Below are positions 16,660 to 28,300 of a stretch of DNA of 64,000 nt, one piece after another (the first letter of the stretch is position 1; each line of letters opens with the position of its first letter). This DNA is from VYFG01 sp965221795. Lineage in GTDB: Bacteria; Pseudomonadota; Gammaproteobacteria; Arenicellales; Poriferihabitantaceae. The translations under genes were made by a program, and so were the position numbers. The notes under the pieces are model-generated. The model was not told the origin of the DNA, did not search any database, and saw only the letters and a program-made list of their open reading frames with translations. Location of the stretch: assembly GCA_965221795.1 (NCBI GenBank), contig OZ244914.1, forward strand, positions 3,038,001 to 3,102,000. Reading direction: 5' to 3'.

Positions 16660-18689
16660 TTTCAGATCGTCTGGAGACGCTTCTCGCTGACCGTCAGATC
16701 AAAGCAGCAGTATTCACTACCTATAATTTCGAGCCAGATTTCTTTGAGCTGGAGGTAATTCCGCTTCTGTTACCCGGGAATACCCAGCTATCTTCCCATG
16801 CCTCCATCAAGCAGTTTCAAGTGCGAGAAGCCCTGCGTGAGTCAGCGGTAGAGTTGGAAGTATTTTATGACCTCAGGATTTTTCGCGAGAACGCCAACTG
16901 TTCTCCTGCTATGGAGTACCCGTTTCACGGGGTTTATCGCGGCAACAATGCTTTCCATCCCAAACTGGCGTTCATCCTGGTTTATGACGAAAAAACCCAG
17001 AGCGATTGTCTACTGGTGGGGGCGGGATCCAACAATCTGACACAGGCTGGTTGGTGGGACAATATTGAGGGTGTTCACTGGGAGATGGTTTGGCCCCGGA
17101 GTACTGATTCGGGCTTTATTGAGCACTTGCAAGCTGATATGAAATGGCTTCAGAACGAGCGTTATTTGGTTTCCAATGATAGATCATCAGCCCTTGATCT
17201 GGTGGCAGAACATCTGAAACTTTGCTTGGAAAACGCAAGAGCCACCTCAACCACGGGAATGAAAGTTCCCTACTACGGCATAGCCGATAGCGATTCACGG
17301 AGTTTTCAGGCTTTCCTGGAAAGTGAGGTCAGTCCAAAGCTATCAACCGACAACAACTGGACGTTGGAGATTATTTCCCCCTACTTTGCGGAAGATGCCC
17401 ACAATAACCTGCATGAGCCCTTTTTTGATCTTGGGGTGCGACAGATTCATCTCCTATTGCCGACTAATCAGGAAGGCGTGCCCGTATGTACGCCCGAGTA
17501 TTTCAATTACATCGAAGAGCAGCCTAATATCTACTGGGCACAGTGGTTGGACCCAGTGGGTCGCAGCCTGGGTTTGACTGGGCAGCATTTCCGACGTTTG
17601 CATGCGAAGCTCTACCACTTCTACAACAAAAAACAGTCCTGGGTATTTGTGGGTTCGGTTAACTTTACCCATAAAGCGTTTTCAGCAAATATTGAGGCGG
17701 GATATTTTATTCAATTGCCGAAAGCGGAGCCATTGTTAAACACGATTGAGGATGCTCAGTCATTTGATTCTTTTGCACCCCCATCCGAGCCCGCGCCCGG
17801 AAACGCAGAAATAAGCGCGTCGGAATCATTGCCGATAATTGACTTGTTGTATGACTGGCGAACTCGAACCCTAACTGGAGCTACTGAAAAGTGTAAGCGT
17901 TACTGCATCAATATACACAGGCCTGAAGGCGACTTAGCAGTTTCTGAATGGACATTAAGGGGCAGGAACCGTTGTGAATACGAAGGAGATTTAGCGGCCT
18001 TGGAAATTCTGCTTAAAAATGGTTCGCTGGTAAAGGTGAGCGGGGTTAATCAACGCTCAAATAAAGCCTTTGATGCGCACTGGATCATGATGAAGCAAAC
18101 TGGCTGGAGTCACAAGCCTTTGGACTTGCCAGAAATGTCTCCAGAACAGATTCTGGCAATTTATGCGGGGATGTCTCCTGACAAGCGCCAAGCCCTGTTG
18201 ATGAATGCCCATATCCGCAAGCTGGTGTTGTCCGGGCAGGGGGGTGACATGACTTTACCTGACGACTTCGTGGCAAGAGAGTTCTTCAGTGAATACGCAG
18301 AACTATTTCATGCTTTTCGACAGCTACAACGGAAATTGCTTGCAGCGCGGGAGGATGATAACAAGGCTCTTGTGGAGTATTACCTGACGGGTGCTGGTTT
18401 CGATAGCCTACCAACCTTGCGGGATAGCATCATGGATGATGAGGAGAACCGTAGTGTCAAGGCATATCTTATTCTGCTATGTGCCAAGGAAGTTTATCAA
18501 GCAGATCAGCTCAGTGAGTATTTCCATGTGCCTGAATGCCTGCGACAGGTGGAATCTGCCATCAGTGAATTGAAAGAGAATGGTTCGATTGTTCTTGAGA
18601 AAAATACCCCGGAAGATCGGACGCGTTTCTTCTCTTGGTTTGAATCACAGTTTTTGAAGGCTTATCGGCAGCAGGAGGTGGCGGAATGA
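16644..18689 (+). CDS. Phospholipase D-like (HKD) nuclease-fold protein of the five-gene operon
   Basis: A 681-residue protein with two HxK...GSxN motifs, the mark of the PLD superfamily. The first is His105/Lys107 with GSNNLT at 128-133. The second is His320/Lys322 (RLHAKLYHF) with VGSVNFT at 336-342. Two such half-sites usually form one active site with a covalent His intermediate. In bacteria this fold serves in lipid hydrolysis and in DNA cleavage (BfiI, DISARM DrmC, helicase-PLD proteins). No signal peptide is present, so a cytoplasmic nucleic-acid role is favoured. The canonical Asp is not clearly spaced. The C-terminal third (about 400-681) is unassigned and helical. It starts 16 bp inside the previous gene and ends with an ATGA overlap into the helicase. 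Confidence 0.82.
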   Translation: MENAVVSDRLETLLADRQIKAAVFTTYNFEPDFFELEVIPLLLPGNTQLSSHASIKQFQVREALRESAVELEVFYDLRIFRENANCSPAMEYPFHGVYRGNNAFHPKLAFILVYDEKTQSDCLLVGAGSNNLTQAGWWDNIEGVHWEMVWPRSTDSGFIEHLQADMKWLQNERYLVSNDRSSALDLVAEHLKLCLENARATSTTGMKVPYYGIADSDSRSFQAFLESEVSPKLSTDNNWTLEIISPYFAEDAHNNLHEPFFDLGVRQIHLLLPTNQEGVPVCTPEYFNYIEEQPNIYWAQWLDPVGRSLGLTGQHFRRLHAKLYHFYNKKQSWVFVGSVNFTHKAFSANIEAGYFIQLPKAEPLLNTIEDAQSFDSFAPPSEPAPGNAEISASESLPIIDLLYDWRTRTLTGATEKCKRYCINIHRPEGDLAVSEWTLRGRNRCEYEGDLAALEILLKNGSLVKVSGVNQRSNKAFDAHWIMMKQTGWSHKPLDLPEMSPEQILAIYAGMSPDKRQALLMNAHIRKLVLSGQGGDMTLPDDFVAREFFSEYAELFHAFRQLQRKLLAAREDDNKALVEYYLTGAGFDSLPTLRDSIMDDEENRSVKAYLILLCAKEVYQADQLSEYFHVPECLRQVESAISELKENGSIVLEKNTPEDRTRFFSWFESQFLKAYRQQEVAE

Positions 18690-21600
18690 ACCCCACGTCA
18701 ATAGACCTGGATACCGCACGCCGAATTCTGGACTTTTCCGGCGGGGATCCCAGACTCGCCAGTCTCGGGGAACTGCAATTGGAGGGGGCGGTCGCCCTGT
18801 ACAATATGATTGCAGACCCCAACGTTGGTATTGGCTACCTGGCCGATGAGGTTGGTATGGGTAAGACCTATGTTGCCTTGGGCGTTACTTCGTTAATGCG
18901 TTACTTCAATCCCGCGCTACGGGTGCTCTACATCTGCCCCAGCAGGAATGTGCAAGAAAAATGGTACGCACGGGAATATCGTAGCTTCTGTAAGCACAAT
19001 GTCAGGGTCAATCAGTATCGTGTCCGAACCCCCGACGGTAAGTCTGCAGCACCGGCGATCAGTTGCCGCAGCGTAACAGAATTGATTCGTCATGCAGCCA
19101 CTGGCTATTACGCCGATTTTTTTGTGGGAATGAATGCCTTTAGCTTGGCATTGAGCAAAGATGACGAGTCTGCCTGGAAGGCCAAGCTTAGAGAGCTCCA
19201 TCAGTTGCTACCTGCCTTTGAAGTTCCAACTTCTCGAATTACGTCAATGGAGGTCAAGGACAAGTATGCGGAAGCACTGAATTATGTGCTGCCATCTTTT
19301 GATCTCGTCCTAATTGATGAAGCACACAACTTCAAACACGACTTTGAAAGTAGTGATCGAAACCGAGTGTTATCGGCGGTGCTGGGGTTTCGGAAAGGAG
19401 AAGGGCGTGTTCAACGGGTCAAGAATGCGTTGTTGTTATCGGCAACACCCTACGACCGGAATATCGACCAACTACGGAATCAGTTGCGGTTGGTAGGTCA
19501 TGGTCCACTTCTTCCGGACGATGTTACCCATGATGAAAAGAATCGTTTGGAAGGTTGTCTTTCCCGGTTTATGGTTCGTCGGCTGAATGTGCTACAGATT
19601 GCCGGTAAGGACCACACTCGTAACATGTATCGCAACGAATGGCGTTCTGGCGAGCGTGCCGAGATTCGACTGGCTTCCGATGAGCAAAAATTGGTAACGG
19701 CTCTGGTGCAGAAGAAAGTCGGGGAGATGTTGTCGAAAAAGAATGGCTCGCCAAGTTTCCAGACTGGTTTATTGGCATCGTTTGAAAGTTACGCTGAATC
19801 TACCCGTTCCGGTCCGGTTGAGTTTGATGGTGAACTGGCGGAGAAAGGTGGTTCGGATGCTCAGGATAAGCACGTCATCGCAGCCATCTCGGATAGTTAT
19901 ATTCACTCTGATCTGGGGCGGACGCTCCCTCACCCCAAAATGGATGCTATCAGCCTACAGTTGGCTGAAGAGCTGTTTCAGCGGGGTCGCAAACAAATCG
20001 TCTTTGTACGCCGCATCAAGAGCGTGAAGGAGATCAAACGTAAGCTTGACGATCTCTACAATGAGTGGCTGGCGGTCTATATTCAAGGTCAGTTGGATGC
20101 GGCTTCCGAGGCACATCAGTGTATGGACGGTGTGATCCAAGAGTATCTGAAGTGCAGCCGCTTCCAGGATGAAGATATTTCCGGTGGGGATTATGTCAGC
20201 GGTGACGCAGACGATGCCGATGATCGTCAGCCACCAAAGAAAGATACCTTGTTTGCTTGGTTCTTCCGGGGGGAGCTGCCGGCAGAAGCAGAGTATCTGT
20301 TTGACCGAGGGGAAAGTTCACTGATTGTGCCCGCGGACATGCGGAAAGGGCTGGTGGCCAAAAATCAGAGAGCCTCTATATTGCTGGAGATTAACTGGGC
20401 GAATCTTCTTATGCGCGGATTGGGCGAAGACCTCGGTCAACTGCTCGAACAGCATGGGAAAGAAATTTGTCGAATAGCCGCTCAGTACATTGAGGATACC
20501 TCAGTGGTTAACTGGCAGTCAGACTTTGTGGCGTGTCAGTGGGGCTTTCTGGTTTGGCTCGCACAGCATCGAAATCTGCCAAGACTGTGGCAGCTTGCAG
20601 ACCACCTTGAACCAACTGAGTCGGCTAGAAATCCCACATCGTCATCGTTGAAGCGCTGTACCGAGTTACTACAGACCCATACGTTGTATTGTGCACTTTA
20701 CCAAGTCGGCTTGCTCAAACCGCTTTTCCCGTGTGTCATGCGATTGCTGGCGAAATTAATTGCTGGTCAAGATGTAGACCGAGAACAGTTCCAAGCCCTG
20801 GATATACACAATGCATTGTTGTCTTTATGCCTGCGAACTGGACATGGATTGGTTGATTTATACCTGGCACGAATTCGCCGCGGCTCGGGTGATTTAAGCT
20901 CAGAGTCAAGAACTGAATGGATGGATGATCTGGCATCGGTATTGTCTCGGCAATCCCGTGAACAAGGATTCAATACTTATTGGGAGTGCCAGCGACTAGC
21001 GGATCATCTCGAATTAATTATCAAAACCAACTTTCCGGATATTTACGACAAATCTGCGGATCAGTACCGATTGTATTTGGCTCGCTCATTGAACCCCGTA
21101 GCGCCCATCATGGGGGCTACCGGTGATACTTCGTCCACGCGCTCCGCTCAAGCAAGGAAGTTTAGGATGCCGGGTTATCCCTTAGCGTTGATCAGCACGG
21201 ATGTCTTTCAGGAGGGAGAAGATCTGCATACCTTCTGTGACTCCGTCATGCACTATGGTCTGTCGGGTTCGCCCGTCAGCATCGAGCAGAAGATTGGGCG
21301 TGTTGACCGAGTAGGATCACAAGCGCAGCGCCGTCTGTTGAATTTGGGTGAAAATGCCATCCCGTCAGAGGATGATTTTATTCAGGTGACCTATCCCTTT
21401 GTGCGAGAGAGTATTGAAGTTTTTCAAGTTCGGCAGCTCTGCCATAACATCAACGACTTTATCGAGTCACTGAATACCCTGGGTGCTGGTTCTCAAGCGG
21501 TACGGGATCAAGTGGATGCTGATGCCGCTGTGGCTGATCGATCCGAAATACCTGAGCAAATCCGTAGTTTCCTGGAATCACCGTATTTACCGAAGGTGGT

Positions 21601-22507
21601 TGAGAGTCATCCTGCTCTCAGTCGAAAGCAGTTTGTGGAAGGGCAGGCACTGCATACTCAAAGCGTGGTCGACAATGTCAGAGAATTGCTATCGAAGAAA
21701 TTTGACCGAGAAGCTGTGCTTGATACAGAAGGTGTTCATCTGCCGTTGAGGGAAGGAAAGTCAACCCCAGCAATCATCAGCCTGAGAGCTGCACGTGCCA
21801 GCAGTGAGATGCTTTTGCATGTTTATTGGGAAGGAGAGGAAGTCTTCTTGCATGACATGGATCGGAGTCAGTTGCGTGACCGGATGCAATACTCCTGGCG
21901 CACCTATTACCGAACTTATGCTAAGGAAACGACTAATCGAAGACTTCGTTTAGGTTACGATGCCGAGTTATTGGTGGGTGATGACAAGGCAACAGAGCCC
22001 GAGGAGTTGGAAAGCTTCTTTAATCGCTTTCAACAGATGCACGATCCTGAAAACTACCACAAGCCCACTTCGGACCGGATACTTCGCTACTGGTCGAAGG
22101 CTTCGAGAGCGGGAAAGGCAGATTTCGGTCAATTCCCTGCTTTATTGGATGCGTCCGAAAAAACAAAAGAGCTTGGGTTCACCTTCAGGTTTGGAACCGG
22201 CGACCAAGAGCGAAAACATCATGTACGTATCTACGAGCTGAAGGGCCGCTGCATTTTTCTGGCTCAAGCGGCATCAGCAAAGCGTGTTGAAGCGCTTTCG
22301 ATAGATCAGGTTATTCAGTTTACATGGCTGTTTAATCACAATATTGATTTGGCCGAATTTATGCTGGATGACAGGATGGCATTAGTGGGCAGAACGGTTC
22401 ATCCAGTTAAGGGGATCGATTACAAAGAGTTTATCTACTGCGCATATACCTTGGCGGTGGCCACGGACCGCTTGGAGTTTTTGATTTCACAGCCGGATCG
22501 GTATTAA
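18686..22507 (+). CDS. Large SNF2-like superfamily 2 helicase of the five-gene operon
   Basis: A 1273-residue SF2 ATPase. Motif I is DEVGMGKT (54-61), the form used by SNF2/RapA proteins. Motif II is DEAH (211-214), motif III is SATP (252-255) and motif VI is IEQKIGRVDRVGSQ (about 866-879). A long insertion of about 450 residues separates motif III and the C-terminal RecA lobe region, and about 390 residues follow motif VI. It probably translocates on double-stranded DNA without strand separation, as SNF2 proteins do, to remodel or survey DNA. The start overlaps the PLD gene stop (ATGA). SNF2-type helicases paired with PLD proteins occur in several antiphage systems. I cannot assign this one to a named system. 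Confidence 0.85.
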   Translation: MNPTSIDLDTARRILDFSGGDPRLASLGELQLEGAVALYNMIADPNVGIGYLADEVGMGKTYVALGVTSLMRYFNPALRVLYICPSRNVQEKWYAREYRSFCKHNVRVNQYRVRTPDGKSAAPAISCRSVTELIRHAATGYYADFFVGMNAFSLALSKDDESAWKAKLRELHQLLPAFEVPTSRITSMEVKDKYAEALNYVLPSFDLVLIDEAHNFKHDFESSDRNRVLSAVLGFRKGEGRVQRVKNALLLSATPYDRNIDQLRNQLRLVGHGPLLPDDVTHDEKNRLEGCLSRFMVRRLNVLQIAGKDHTRNMYRNEWRSGERAEIRLASDEQKLVTALVQKKVGEMLSKKNGSPSFQTGLLASFESYAESTRSGPVEFDGELAEKGGSDAQDKHVIAAISDSYIHSDLGRTLPHPKMDAISLQLAEELFQRGRKQIVFVRRIKSVKEIKRKLDDLYNEWLAVYIQGQLDAASEAHQCMDGVIQEYLKCSRFQDEDISGGDYVSGDADDADDRQPPKKDTLFAWFFRGELPAEAEYLFDRGESSLIVPADMRKGLVAKNQRASILLEINWANLLMRGLGEDLGQLLEQHGKEICRIAAQYIEDTSVVNWQSDFVACQWGFLVWLAQHRNLPRLWQLADHLEPTESARNPTSSSLKRCTELLQTHTLYCALYQVGLLKPLFPCVMRLLAKLIAGQDVDREQFQALDIHNALLSLCLRTGHGLVDLYLARIRRGSGDLSSESRTEWMDDLASVLSRQSREQGFNTYWECQRLADHLELIIKTNFPDIYDKSADQYRLYLARSLNPVAPIMGATGDTSSTRSAQARKFRMPGYPLALISTDVFQEGEDLHTFCDSVMHYGLSGSPVSIEQKIGRVDRVGSQAQRRLLNLGENAIPSEDDFIQVTYPFVRESIEVFQVRQLCHNINDFIESLNTLGAGSQAVRDQVDADAAVADRSEIPEQIRSFLESPYLPKVVESHPALSRKQFVEGQALHTQSVVDNVRELLSKKFDREAVLDTEGVHLPLREGKSTPAIISLRAARASSEMLLHVYWEGEEVFLHDMDRSQLRDRMQYSWRTYYRTYAKETTNRRLRLGYDAELLVGDDKATEPEELESFFNRFQQMHDPENYHKPTSDRILRYWSKASRAGKADFGQFPALLDASEKTKELGFTFRFGTGDQERKHHVRIYELKGRCIFLAQAASAKRVEALSIDQVIQFTWLFNHNIDLAEFMLDDRMALVGRTVHPVKGIDYKEFIYCAYTLAVATDRLEFLISQPDRY

Positions 22508-22571
22508 TAGGGAGTTATGTATGGAGGAGCATGAGGCAAGGGGTAGTCATAAATATGAGGCTAATTGGTAG

Positions 22572-25319
22572 ATGAAAGGGTTGGTCCACTTTTTACTCGT
22601 TCCAGATGGCAGTGCAGCCCGTCGCCTGCGTCGAATAATCGCTACACAAACTCCCTGTATGGGCGTGCAGATAGGCACTTGGCCAGAACTTGTTGGACAG
22701 GCCAGAAGCGCTTATTTAATTCCGCAACGATCAAACGACTGGAGCCAGGTTTTTTACCACGCACTTAAAAACATTTCAGATGCATTCTGGTCTCAAAGCC
22801 TTGAAGTGGCACCTCAGGAAACGGCTGCGGAAGTGGAGGCCGCGTTATCACTTCTTGTCGGTGCAACCGAGCCTGGTAACAAAGATGGCATTGCAGTAGC
22901 CGATTATTCCCGGCTTTCAGAGCGGGCGAGAAAGCACGTTCAGGATATTATTCGATTACTGGCCGAGTTGGATGGCAGGCTGCCGGAGCAGTTAGAGATC
23001 ATACAACAGCTGTTAACTGCAGAGTCCAGTAACGCAATACGCAACTTGGCGGTAGGCCATGTAGACGAATTCCCAGTGTTAACGCGCTGGCAGGTCGAGC
23101 TGATCGATAAGCTCAATAAAGATGCCGATGCCGAACCTGATATGGAACTGCTTGCTGCCTTGGAGTCGCTGCGGCCGACTGTTGCTTCCGAGGCTCCGGG
23201 GAGTAGTCTCGAATTTATACAAGAACATCTGTTTTCTGTACCAGACGAAAAAAAGACGTCGCTGGATAGCAGTGTGCAATGGGTAGGCGCTAGAGACTAT
23301 CTCCAGGAAGCAGAAGTTGCTGCTGGTATGGCTCAACAGATACTGGAAGAAAATCCGGGGGCATTGACTTCTGAAATCGGACTGCTTCTTCCAGACACAT
23401 TCGAGTATTCATTGGCGGTCAACGATGCGTTTGCTACAGCCGGTGTTTCTCTTTCCGGGCTGCCTTTGGATCATTGGCGGAGGGATTTGGGCAAAGAAGC
23501 GTTATTTCATTTCTTGTACTGTCGGAAGAAACCTTCTCCTGCGATGGCCTTGGCAGTTTGTTTGTCGTCTCCTTTGATGCCTTGGACGAAAGAGCAGGGT
23601 GCAATGTTAGCGCAAACAGTGATGGACGGTGACTACGGATTACGAGCATTCCGCTCTGCCACTCAGTCTGATAGGAAAATGCTGGATCTGCTGCGAGAGG
23701 GCGATGAAAATCCAGAGGCCTTGATAACTGCCATCCGGACGTTTGTGGATCTACTGGATGGCAGCGCGCCATTTGATGCCCATGTGTATCAGGCGAGGTT
23801 GATAGCAGAGGAACTGTGCGCAGCCCTTGATGGTGAATTGACCATTGACTGGAGTTCTCTGCGGCGTTTGGCGAGCCCCAAGAATATCAGCACCGGTGAA
23901 ACGCCGGATTTCAATTTGAATGGTGTCACCGTCTGGCGGGAAGGGCACGAACCATGGCGTCCAGTTCGTTACTTGATGGTACTGGGATTTGTGTCCGGCC
24001 ATTATCCTTTGGTCAGTAACGACTCTGCAGTCTTTGTCTCTGAAGACTTGGCTGCAATCCAGCAGGCTTTGGGGTTCGGGATAGTGACCCCCGCTGAGCA
24101 GATGCGAGACCGCAGAGCGAGGTTTAAACGCCAGTTGGGGGCAGTCAGTGACTCTGTGACGTTTATGATTTCTCGCAGGGATCCCACAGGGACATCGCAA
24201 TCCCCATCTGAGTCGCTGGTGTTCATGTCTCAGTTGTATAGCGATGTCGATGACGCAGAATCTTTGATCCTGGAGATGGATGTTGGTGCAGACCGAGAGC
24301 GTATGCAGTACGTACCGACAGCTGAAGTATGTCATCCAAGCCCGCCAAGAGAAATCGTCGTCGAAGATATCCAGTTTGATTTTGATCTGCTCGCACTTCG
24401 TACAGATGAAGAAGGCAACTTAAGGCCAGAATCTCCCAGCAGCTTGGAAACCCTAATGGTGTCTCGCTTCGCTTGGTTGCTGCGTAGGATCCATGCAGAA
24501 CCATTGGGGTGGGGGCCCGAACGCCTTGATGTGATGTTACAGGGCACATTGATTCACCAGGTTTTTGAGAAGCTTTTTCAGGCATCCAATCCAATCCCTG
24601 AGCCAGAGGCGATTTGCTCACAGATTGAGCTGCTTCTGGGTTCTGTTATCAGGATTCATGCGCCGTTCCTTCTCGCTCCGCAATGGCAGGTCGAGCGAAA
24701 CCACTTGGCGTCCAGCATTCGCAAAGCGGCCTGCGCTTGGCGTAAGGTGTTGGCGACACTGAATGCAGAAGTGCTTGGGACAGAAGAATGGCTACAGGGA
24801 ACGCTTGATGGTCTCCCCATTCATGGTCAGGCGGATATCTTGTTGGGTCTGCCTGGTGGCCGACTGCTGGTGGTGGATTATAAGAAATCCAGTGCAGCAA
24901 GCCGTAGGCCTCGGATGCAGAAAGGCTATGACAGCCAGGCAAATCTGTATCGCACCATGCTGCAAACGGGAGGTCCTAAGAGCGAAGGCAATACCGCGTT
25001 GCTGGAGAAGCTGCGATCAGGGGATCCCGCCAGTATTGTGTATTTCATGACGAATGACCAGACCGCTCTGGCTGACGCGTTGGTTGTGGGGTCCGGGTCG
25101 ATCCCGGGTTGGGAGGCTTTGGAAAATGATGTGTCACAGCTGGCCATGGAGTTGATCAGGGAACGTCTGAAGGAGGTTGGATCAGGCCAGTTGTATTTGA
25201 ATCGGGAAGGGGACGGTCAGTTTTTCGACAAGCAAGCTGGCATCAAGCCATACGCGCTGGATAACAGTGTGCTGATACCTTTATTCACCGTCCCCGGTGA
25301 AGCCAGGGAGGCCGAATGA
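22572..25319 (+). CDS. AddB-like PD-(D/E)XK nuclease of the five-gene operon
   Basis: A 915-residue protein with an AddB/RexB-like plan. The N-terminal region resembles a degenerate UvrD-type helicase. The place of Walker A reads LVPDGSAARRLRR and lacks GxGKT, so ATP hydrolysis is unlikely. The C-terminal nuclease domain is intact: GTLIHQVFEKLF with the conserved His, GQADILLG with Asp755, VVDYKKS with Asp769-Tyr770-Lys771, and the QANLY motif. I see no four-cysteine iron-sulfur arrangement like that of B. subtilis AddB. The gene follows the SNF2 gene after 64 bp (GAGG 11 bases before the ATG) and ends in an ATGA overlap with the helicase-nuclease gene, as expected for a two-subunit complex. 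Confidence 0.85.
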   Translation: MKGLVHFLLVPDGSAARRLRRIIATQTPCMGVQIGTWPELVGQARSAYLIPQRSNDWSQVFYHALKNISDAFWSQSLEVAPQETAAEVEAALSLLVGATEPGNKDGIAVADYSRLSERARKHVQDIIRLLAELDGRLPEQLEIIQQLLTAESSNAIRNLAVGHVDEFPVLTRWQVELIDKLNKDADAEPDMELLAALESLRPTVASEAPGSSLEFIQEHLFSVPDEKKTSLDSSVQWVGARDYLQEAEVAAGMAQQILEENPGALTSEIGLLLPDTFEYSLAVNDAFATAGVSLSGLPLDHWRRDLGKEALFHFLYCRKKPSPAMALAVCLSSPLMPWTKEQGAMLAQTVMDGDYGLRAFRSATQSDRKMLDLLREGDENPEALITAIRTFVDLLDGSAPFDAHVYQARLIAEELCAALDGELTIDWSSLRRLASPKNISTGETPDFNLNGVTVWREGHEPWRPVRYLMVLGFVSGHYPLVSNDSAVFVSEDLAAIQQALGFGIVTPAEQMRDRRARFKRQLGAVSDSVTFMISRRDPTGTSQSPSESLVFMSQLYSDVDDAESLILEMDVGADRERMQYVPTAEVCHPSPPREIVVEDIQFDFDLLALRTDEEGNLRPESPSSLETLMVSRFAWLLRRIHAEPLGWGPERLDVMLQGTLIHQVFEKLFQASNPIPEPEAICSQIELLLGSVIRIHAPFLLAPQWQVERNHLASSIRKAACAWRKVLATLNAEVLGTEEWLQGTLDGLPIHGQADILLGLPGGRLLVVDYKKSSAASRRPRMQKGYDSQANLYRTMLQTGGPKSEGNTALLEKLRSGDPASIVYFMTNDQTALADALVVGSGSIPGWEALENDVSQLAMELIRERLKEVGSGQLYLNREGDGQFFDKQAGIKPYALDNSVLIPLFTVPGEAREAE

Positions 25320-28300
25320 CATTGCCATCATTAACGATAATCCCTGCCGGAGCAGGATCCGGCAAAACGTACACCATCCAACAACGATTGGGCGAATGGG
25401 TGATTAAGGGGCTGATTGCCCCCGAGCGAATTGTAGCGGTGACCTTCACTGAGGCTGCGGCTGCCGAATTGCGTGGACGCATACGCGCCAAGCTGCTCAG
25501 TCTCGGTCGGTTGGAAGATGCGTTAAAACTGGATCAGGCCTATATTTCGACGATACACGGATTTGGTTTGCGCCTGCTCACCGAGTTTGCCTTCAATGCG
25601 GGCCTGTCACCAAAGCCCAGGCTGTTAAATGAGGATGAAGAAAATACGCTGATTCGACTCGCGCTATCGCTTACCGATAAGGCCAATCCCATCACCTCCA
25701 ACCTCACTGAATTTGGCTACACCTTTGATCCCAATTCCCACAAGAGCGCGGAGGACATTTTTCGCGATGATTTGCTGCGGGTCGTTATGCTACTGCGGTC
25801 TGCGGGTTGGACTGAGGAGAGAGATACCTATGCGGAGTTTGCCACCAAATGGATTCGAGATCGATATGGCATTACTGGCGATGGAGACCAGCTAACAGCG
25901 AATCTATTCCGTGAGGTCACCCGTCTTCTTGAAGTCTACCCAGAGAGTTTGGCCAGGGAATTTGGGAATAGTGCAACGGCAGAAGGAGAATTTCGTCAGG
26001 ACTCCAGAAACCTTAAATCGGCATCAGACGACAGTACTCTGAACTCTGACTGGAAACTGTGGAAAGGGTTGCGTGAATTACGGCAATCAAAGCGGGGGTG
26101 TGCTTTACCCGAGGACTATGATGAACTGTCTGGCGCTGTTATTGAAGCTGCTAATGCGTTGCCTACACACCCAGGTCCACTTGAGCAGGCGGTGTGGCAT
26201 ATCAGTAAGTTGATTGCCGTCGGGCAAGATGTACTGGTTCACTACGCGGAAGACAAGCGTGAAGCAGGACTGGTCGATTATGGCGATATGATTGCTATGG
26301 CAGCAGACATGCTACGTGCCCGCCCTGAGGTGATCAATGCTCTGGTCTCGCGAATCGATTGTCTGATCGTCGATGAATTTCAGGATACTAACCCGCTTCA
26401 GTTTGCGCTTCTTTGGCAGCTCAAGGATGCAGGGGTACCGACGGTGATAGTGGGTGACTTGAAACAAGCCATCATGGGGTTTCAGGGCGCAGACCCGCGA
26501 TTGTTTAATGCACTCATACAGCAGAACCAGGAGGAAGCCAAGCCATTGACCAGCAATTGGCGATCACAGCCGGACCTGATGCATTTTATCAATGCGGTTG
26601 GCCCCAGTTTGTTTGGGGAAGACTATGTACCGCTGACACCCCGGGGAGCTAACAGCACACAAGAGCCGGTGGAGTTGATCGATTTTGCGGTAAAGGCGAA
26701 AACAGGTCAGCATAGAGTTAGAGCCTTGTCCGTTGGTGAACGGCTACAAGTCCTGTTAGGCGATTCTACACAGCAAGTTGTTGACAGGCGTACAAAGCAG
26801 GGCCGTGGCCTTCGCGGCGGTGACATAGCGGTACTTTGTCCTACTCATAACATGCTTTCTGAGTATGCAGCGGTACTGCGCAGTATGGGGTTGCGAGTGC
26901 TCCTGCAGGAAGACGGCTGGAATGAATCCCGGATTGTTCAATTGGCCTGTCAGGCACTGGCATATGTTGCGAACCCGGAAGACCGTCATGCTGCGCTGTA
27001 CCTGTCTGTTACCGAGTTAGGCAGTTTGGAACTAAAAGCCGCTTTGGAGCAGTTAATCGCCAACGGAAAGATAGATGATGCGGTGCTGGACCAGCTGGAT
27101 GTGTTAGCCAGTCACGTTGAAGACCGAACGATATTTGCGCTAGTCGCCGATATCTTCTCTGCTCTGCGTCTCTTTGATGTTGTGTCGGTGTGGCCGGATG
27201 CTGATCAGGCGCGGGCCAACTTGCTGCGCCTGCAAGCCGAAGCCAGTGAATTCATGGATGCAAATCGAGAGGCCCTGGCGAGTGGTGGCTATCATGGATC
27301 CGGGATACAGAGCTTTTTAGCCTGGCTAAACGCAAAAGTTGCCCAGCAGCATAAGAACAACCAACCGGATCCTCGAGTTATTGACGAGGACGCTATTCAA
27401 CTGACCACCTGGCACAGTTCAAAAGGCCGGGAGTGGCCTGTAGTCTTTGTTTGTGGCATGGACAGGCAACTAAGGCCAAGACTACCCAATATGGCGCTTG
27501 GGTATAACTCGTTTGATGATTTGTCTGAGCTTATCGAGAAAGCCCGGATCGAGTATTCACCAAAATTCACTGCATCGGAATCAAATGATCAATTCTTAGG
27601 TGATCTGGAGATCAAAACCAAACTTGAATCCACAAGATTGGTTTACGTTGCCTTGACCCGAGCCAGAGAAAAGCTGGTTATTGAATGGCCCAGTTTTTTA
27701 GCAGGGAAGGATACCCTGACATACTGGTCAATACTGGCTGCAGAGGCCTCTGTATCGAGGCCTGAGAACACCATGACCATCGGTGATGTAACGTTCCCTT
27801 GTTCGATCTGGGACGGGAAATCAGAGCTTCCTGAACAGATCGATGAATCCCTGGGTGATATGCAAGCAGAACTGTTGACCATAGGTCGCCGAGCGATCAA
27901 GCCAGGACAGTCTCTTGAACCGCAAATACCCGATAGTGTAACCCCTTCCGGAATGGTCGCTTCCACTGATACGGTAGAGGGCTTAGGGGCCGTCTCGGAA
28001 ACTACCCAATACTCCCAAGAATTGGATCTCGATATCGGACTCTCCGGTATGGTTCTGGGCACCTTCCTTCACCGATGTTTCGAGATTCTTGAGGCTAACC
28101 CAAGCCAAGCTAAGAATATTTCGATCATTACAGGCGTTGAATTGAGCGATGATGATCGAACCAGTATTGCCAAAAGTGTGGCTAGTTTCGAGCAATGGAT
28201 GACCGATCGCTTCTCGGCAACAGCAGTCCATCGGGAATTACCGTTACTGGGTGTTGAGGAGAACGGCTCCGTAGTATCAGGAACCGCCGACTTGGTTCTG